This document shows, piece by piece, positions 61,366 to 64,000 of a stretch of DNA of 64,000 nt (positions are counted from its first letter, which is position 1; every line of letters begins with the position of its first letter). The notes under the pieces are model-generated. The model did no database searches. It was not told the origin of the DNA and was given only the letters and a program-made list of their open reading frames with translations. The DNA comes from Histoplasma ohiense (taxonomy: Eukaryota > Ascomycota > Eurotiomycetes > Onygenales > Ajellomycetaceae). The position numbers and the translations under genes are program-made. The stretch spans positions 1,984,001 through 2,048,000 of the forward strand of contig JAEVHH010000006.1 in the NCBI GenBank assembly GCA_017607445.1. The letters run 5' to 3'.

Positions 61366-62770
61366 ATTTTCCTGCCTGCCACAGCCTTATGAATGGTCAT
61401 AAATATATTCTTATCAACACAAAAACCCACTTCGAAATTGTTCGTTGAACTGTGATGGGGTCCCTTTCCGAGAAGAAAACCCGAGTTGACCTGGATTAGT
61501 TATGGGCCACTATTCCAGGATATAATCGTCTCGAGGCGAAGAGCAATTACGATTCCTCCCTGCGGCGGAGCTCTGTGTGCTGAAATATCCCTGAACTGCG
61601 CATCTAGAGACTTCCATACCGCCTCGAGCACAAGTCACGATGCGAGTTGACTACACAAACACTCTGGGCGGACGATCAGGGTTGGACAGGGCCAGAATGT
61701 CAATGGCTTCACAAGGCAGACCGGTATTTGTCCGCTTTTTACTGGGTTAAAGTCTCTCGCGGGGTTGGATTCACTCAAAACCACTGAACCCAACCGTGCA
61801 GGAGCGGGTTTAATCAACCCGAATCTTGGTACGGAGTATCCTACAGCTGGTTCCCCCACAGCTCGCAGCCATAAAAGTGGAAGCGAGCCAACAGGGCATC
61901 CGCAATTGAAACCTGGCGGAAGTTCCTCCAATCCAGCTACTAAATTTGTAACCAAGTTCATCAAATGTGATGTGCGATTTACCTTGTAGTGTTGATGGGA
62001 CCAAGCCATATTTTGGTAAATCGGCCAATGGCTAGCCATAACGGTTGATTCTCGTTGCTCCTCCGTGGGATGATACTGGCCTCCTTCATTCAGTCCAGGG
62101 GGCCTGTGCAGCGATCATGCAGCTAACAAGTACTAGCGGCTCGGCGCAGAATCTGGGGTGTTAGCCACATCAGACAAAGGGATCCAAAGACACAGCTCGT
62201 CATACTTGGAAAGAGATGATATTGAATGCATAAGTGAAATATTTAGATGTGTAGCAAGCGGCACGTTAGGTACATACAAATCCCAAAAGGAAAAGCATAT
62301 AGAAGAGAGCGAAGGCGAAGCGGGCGCAAATTCACATGCCGGACAATCGCAAGCCGCCACTTGGAGTTAGAGTTCATCCGCCAATATAGTGAAAAGGGCA
62401 AAGAAAAGAGAGAGGAAACGTGTAGAATTGAGAACAAGTTTATGTGAAATCTATCAGGCTTTCGCGTCATGGAGTTGGAACAAACAAGTAATAACCTGGG
62501 ATACGGAGGAGAGAGATATTCATACCATGAAACTGGTTTATGCAGGCACTTGAGAACCCATCAGAATGTCCAAAAATTTTAAAGTACGAGGATGTGATGG
62601 CGCAAGGGGGAAAAAGTACTCCCACGTATAATGTGCAGAGACGAGAGATAGCCTCAAGGGATTCATCAGAAACTGAGGGAGCTGGATGTAATATTGTAAT
62701 TCTGGGAGGAGATGGCCTGGGTCGTCAATCATCTTCGACTTCATAACATAGAATAAGGAATGTAAAGTTA
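61366..62770. promoter_or_regulatory. Upstream region of the LIM gene
   Basis: This 1.4-kb spacer lies between the LIM gene start and the 3' end of the MRS2-like gene. Several 60-130-codon frames occur on both strands, none with recognisable motifs or matching splice signals. Confidence 0.4.
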
Positions 62771-64000
62771 CTATCGAGAGGCAGAGCTGATGGCTGTACT
62801 TGCCAGCTCTGGTTCCGCGCTGCTGGTATCAACTCCATCATGGTCCGTCAACTGCGGATGTTGCTGCTGCTGCTGCTGCCGCTGCCGCTGCACTTTGTAT
62901 TGCTTCTCAAAACCATGAGCATTCTTCGCAATCGGAGGAGTCACCGAAGCAGGCGCAGAAGCCGCAACCCTCTGTCGAAGTCTCTTCAACCTCTCCCCAC
63001 GGGTCTCACCAGCCAACCCCGTCCAGAGGGGGCCAACAAAATCAGAACGCCAATCAGTCCGATTAGCCGCACGCCTATCACTCCTGAGCCCCAGGGCGCC
63101 AATACTACGGTCATGCAACCCTGCCTCCCCCCACATCCGTACACGCTGCACTTTCCGCAGTTTCATGAGCCCATATGCGCACACGAAGGCGGTAAAGGCG
63201 AAACAGACACCGGACACGGCGGTGAAACCTATGTCGGATTCTTCTAGGAAGTTTTTTAAGTTCATGCCATAGAGTGCGGAGCAAAGGGTTCCGGCTGCTA
63301 AGCCGAGGGTGCCGATGCTGAATTTGAGATCGAGGAGCATGAGGGAGTTGCGGTTGGCGTCGAGGATTGCTTTCACACTGGGGGGATAGGTAACAATGTT
63401 AGCGTTTTGCAGTTTGATGTAGTTTGATGGAGATGTGAAGATTGTGGGGCTAAAGTCATACATTTCCTCCGTGTTTCGAATGTTGGTAACTAGATTTCCA
63501 CTGGCTTGAACGATTTCATCGCAGACTTTGTGATAGGACTCGAGCAGCATTTCAATCTCTTGATGATCGACCTCCTGCCTATGCACGCCTTGCGCTTTTT
63601 CTGATAAATACATTGCCGTCAAGTCATCATCAGCTTCCAGCAGATCCTCAATCGCATCGCGTACTAGTCTAGCTTTCTGCTCGAACGTGCCCAACCTCTT
63701 GGAGTATATCAGGAGGCGCCGTAACTTGTCTCTGTCTATATCCTCTTCCAGAGCCCGAAGAACACGCACAACAGGCTCCCTTACTCCTTCAAACTCAGCC
63801 TCAAGTCCAGTGGTCACGCTGACCAGAACCGCTTCCAGAGCGCGGAATTCGTATGGAAGAGCGCCAGGTGAGGACTGCCGGCCTGCCGCCTCTTTCTGAC
63901 GTAGTTTTCCTTCCAGATCATACATGAATACCGACTGTGTGTACGAGTCAGTCGAGCCGTACGCATCAAATACCAAAACCCGGTCCGACTTTATCAGAAC
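62771..64000 (-). CDS. MRS2: MRS2/CorA-type Mg2+ channel, 5' end outside the window
   Basis: Partial: 409 codons are visible; the frame is open to the right edge and the start is missing. MRS2 proteins form pentameric Mg2+ channels, normally in the inner mitochondrial membrane. Seen: the start of the soluble domain (VFDAYGSTDSY, LEGKL), LPYEFRALEAVL, a long helical region (KLRRLLIYSKRL, VRDAIEDLLEADDDL, EIEMLLESYHKV), then two membrane spans joined by the signature YGMNLKNFLEE (about 240 residues in). The Gly-Met-Asn triplet is intact. Odd: the part after the second membrane span is about 130 residues long, Arg/Ala-rich, and ends with a polyglutamine run (QRQRQQQQQQ) coded by CAG-type triplets. 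The usual mitochondrial presequence cannot be checked here. Confidence 0.88.
   Translation of the reverse strand, partial: VLIKSDRVLVFDAYGSTDSYTQSVFMYDLEGKLRQKEAAGRQSSPGALPYEFRALEAVLVSVTTGLEAEFEGVREPVVRVLRALEEDIDRDKLRRLLIYSKRLGTFEQKARLVRDAIEDLLEADDDLTAMYLSEKAQGVHRQEVDHQEIEMLLESYHKVCDEIVQASGNLVTNIRNTEEMYDFSPTIFTSPSNYIKLQNANIVTYPPSVKAILDANRNSLMLLDLKFSIGTLGLAAGTLCSALYGMNLKNFLEESDIGFTAVSGVCFAFTAFVCAYGLMKLRKVQRVRMWGEAGLHDRSIGALGLRSDRRAANRTDWRSDFVGPLWTGLAGETRGERLKRLRQRVAASAPASVTPPIAKNAHGFEKQYKVQRQRQQQQQQHPQLTDHDGVDTSSAEPELASTAISSASR

Noticed and set aside
1..64000. CRISPR arrays, bacterial operons, prophage or biosynthetic cluster
   Set aside because: Intron-rich fungal genes occur throughout; no regular spacer repeats, phage genes or core biosynthetic enzymes were seen.

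Overview
The window is nuclear DNA from a filamentous ascomycete. Genes are split by short introns (mostly 50-130 bp) with GTRNGT-type donors and CTAAC/CTGAC-like branch points. Both strands are used, intergenic spaces are long and T-rich, and all proteins recognised are of fungal type. The gene content (PLS1 tetraspanin, McmA-type MADS factor, Upc2-like Zn2Cys6 regulator, CE16 esterase, SRPK-like kinase relic) and the AT-rich decayed islands fit Eurotiomycetes, probably Onygenales. That placement is an inference, not a proof.

Layout. 0.4-9.2 kb: a GNAT acetyltransferase (-), the SAGA subunit Sgf11 (+), a four-exon PLS1-type tetraspanin (-) and an Upc2-like Zn2Cys6 transcription factor (-). 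9.2-13.1 kb: a decayed stretch with a frame broken by stop codons and a broken NmrA-like gene that keeps a TATA box. 14.1-24.4 kb: the MADS-box factor McmA/Mcm1 (+), a NIPA/DMT-type Mg2+ transporter (-) sharing a divergent promoter with V-ATPase subunit E (+), then a seven-exon 701-aa protein of unknown function (-). 24.4-29.2 kb: AT-rich spacers around an intronless metallophosphoesterase (-). 29.2-33.9 kb: a Dnf1/2-type P4-ATPase flippase (+). 35.8-39.4 kb: a truncated SRPK-like kinase and a repeat island with an inverted repeat, direct repeats and a minisatellite. 39.8-46.8 kb: the RNA/DNA helicase Sen1 (+, six exons). 46.8-51.5 kb: no recognisable gene. 51.5-64 kb: a 1047-aa Ser-rich orphan (+), dihydroorotase (-), a secreted CE16 esterase (-), a LIM protein (-) and an MRS2/CorA Mg2+ channel (-) that runs off the right edge.

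The genes are mostly independent housekeeping and regulatory loci: transcription (Sgf11, McmA, Sen1, Zn2Cys6), membrane and ion transport (flippase, V-ATPase, NIPA, MRS2), pyrimidine synthesis (dihydroorotase) and secretion (CE16). I see no biosynthetic cluster and no clear new multi-gene system. The most unusual parts are the repeat island at 37.3-39.1 kb, the broken NmrA and kinase genes, the unknown 701-aa protein with a probable GC-AG intron, and the 4.7-kb gene-free stretch after Sen1. Exon joins were worked out by hand from splice signals and frame continuity; no alignment or database search was run.
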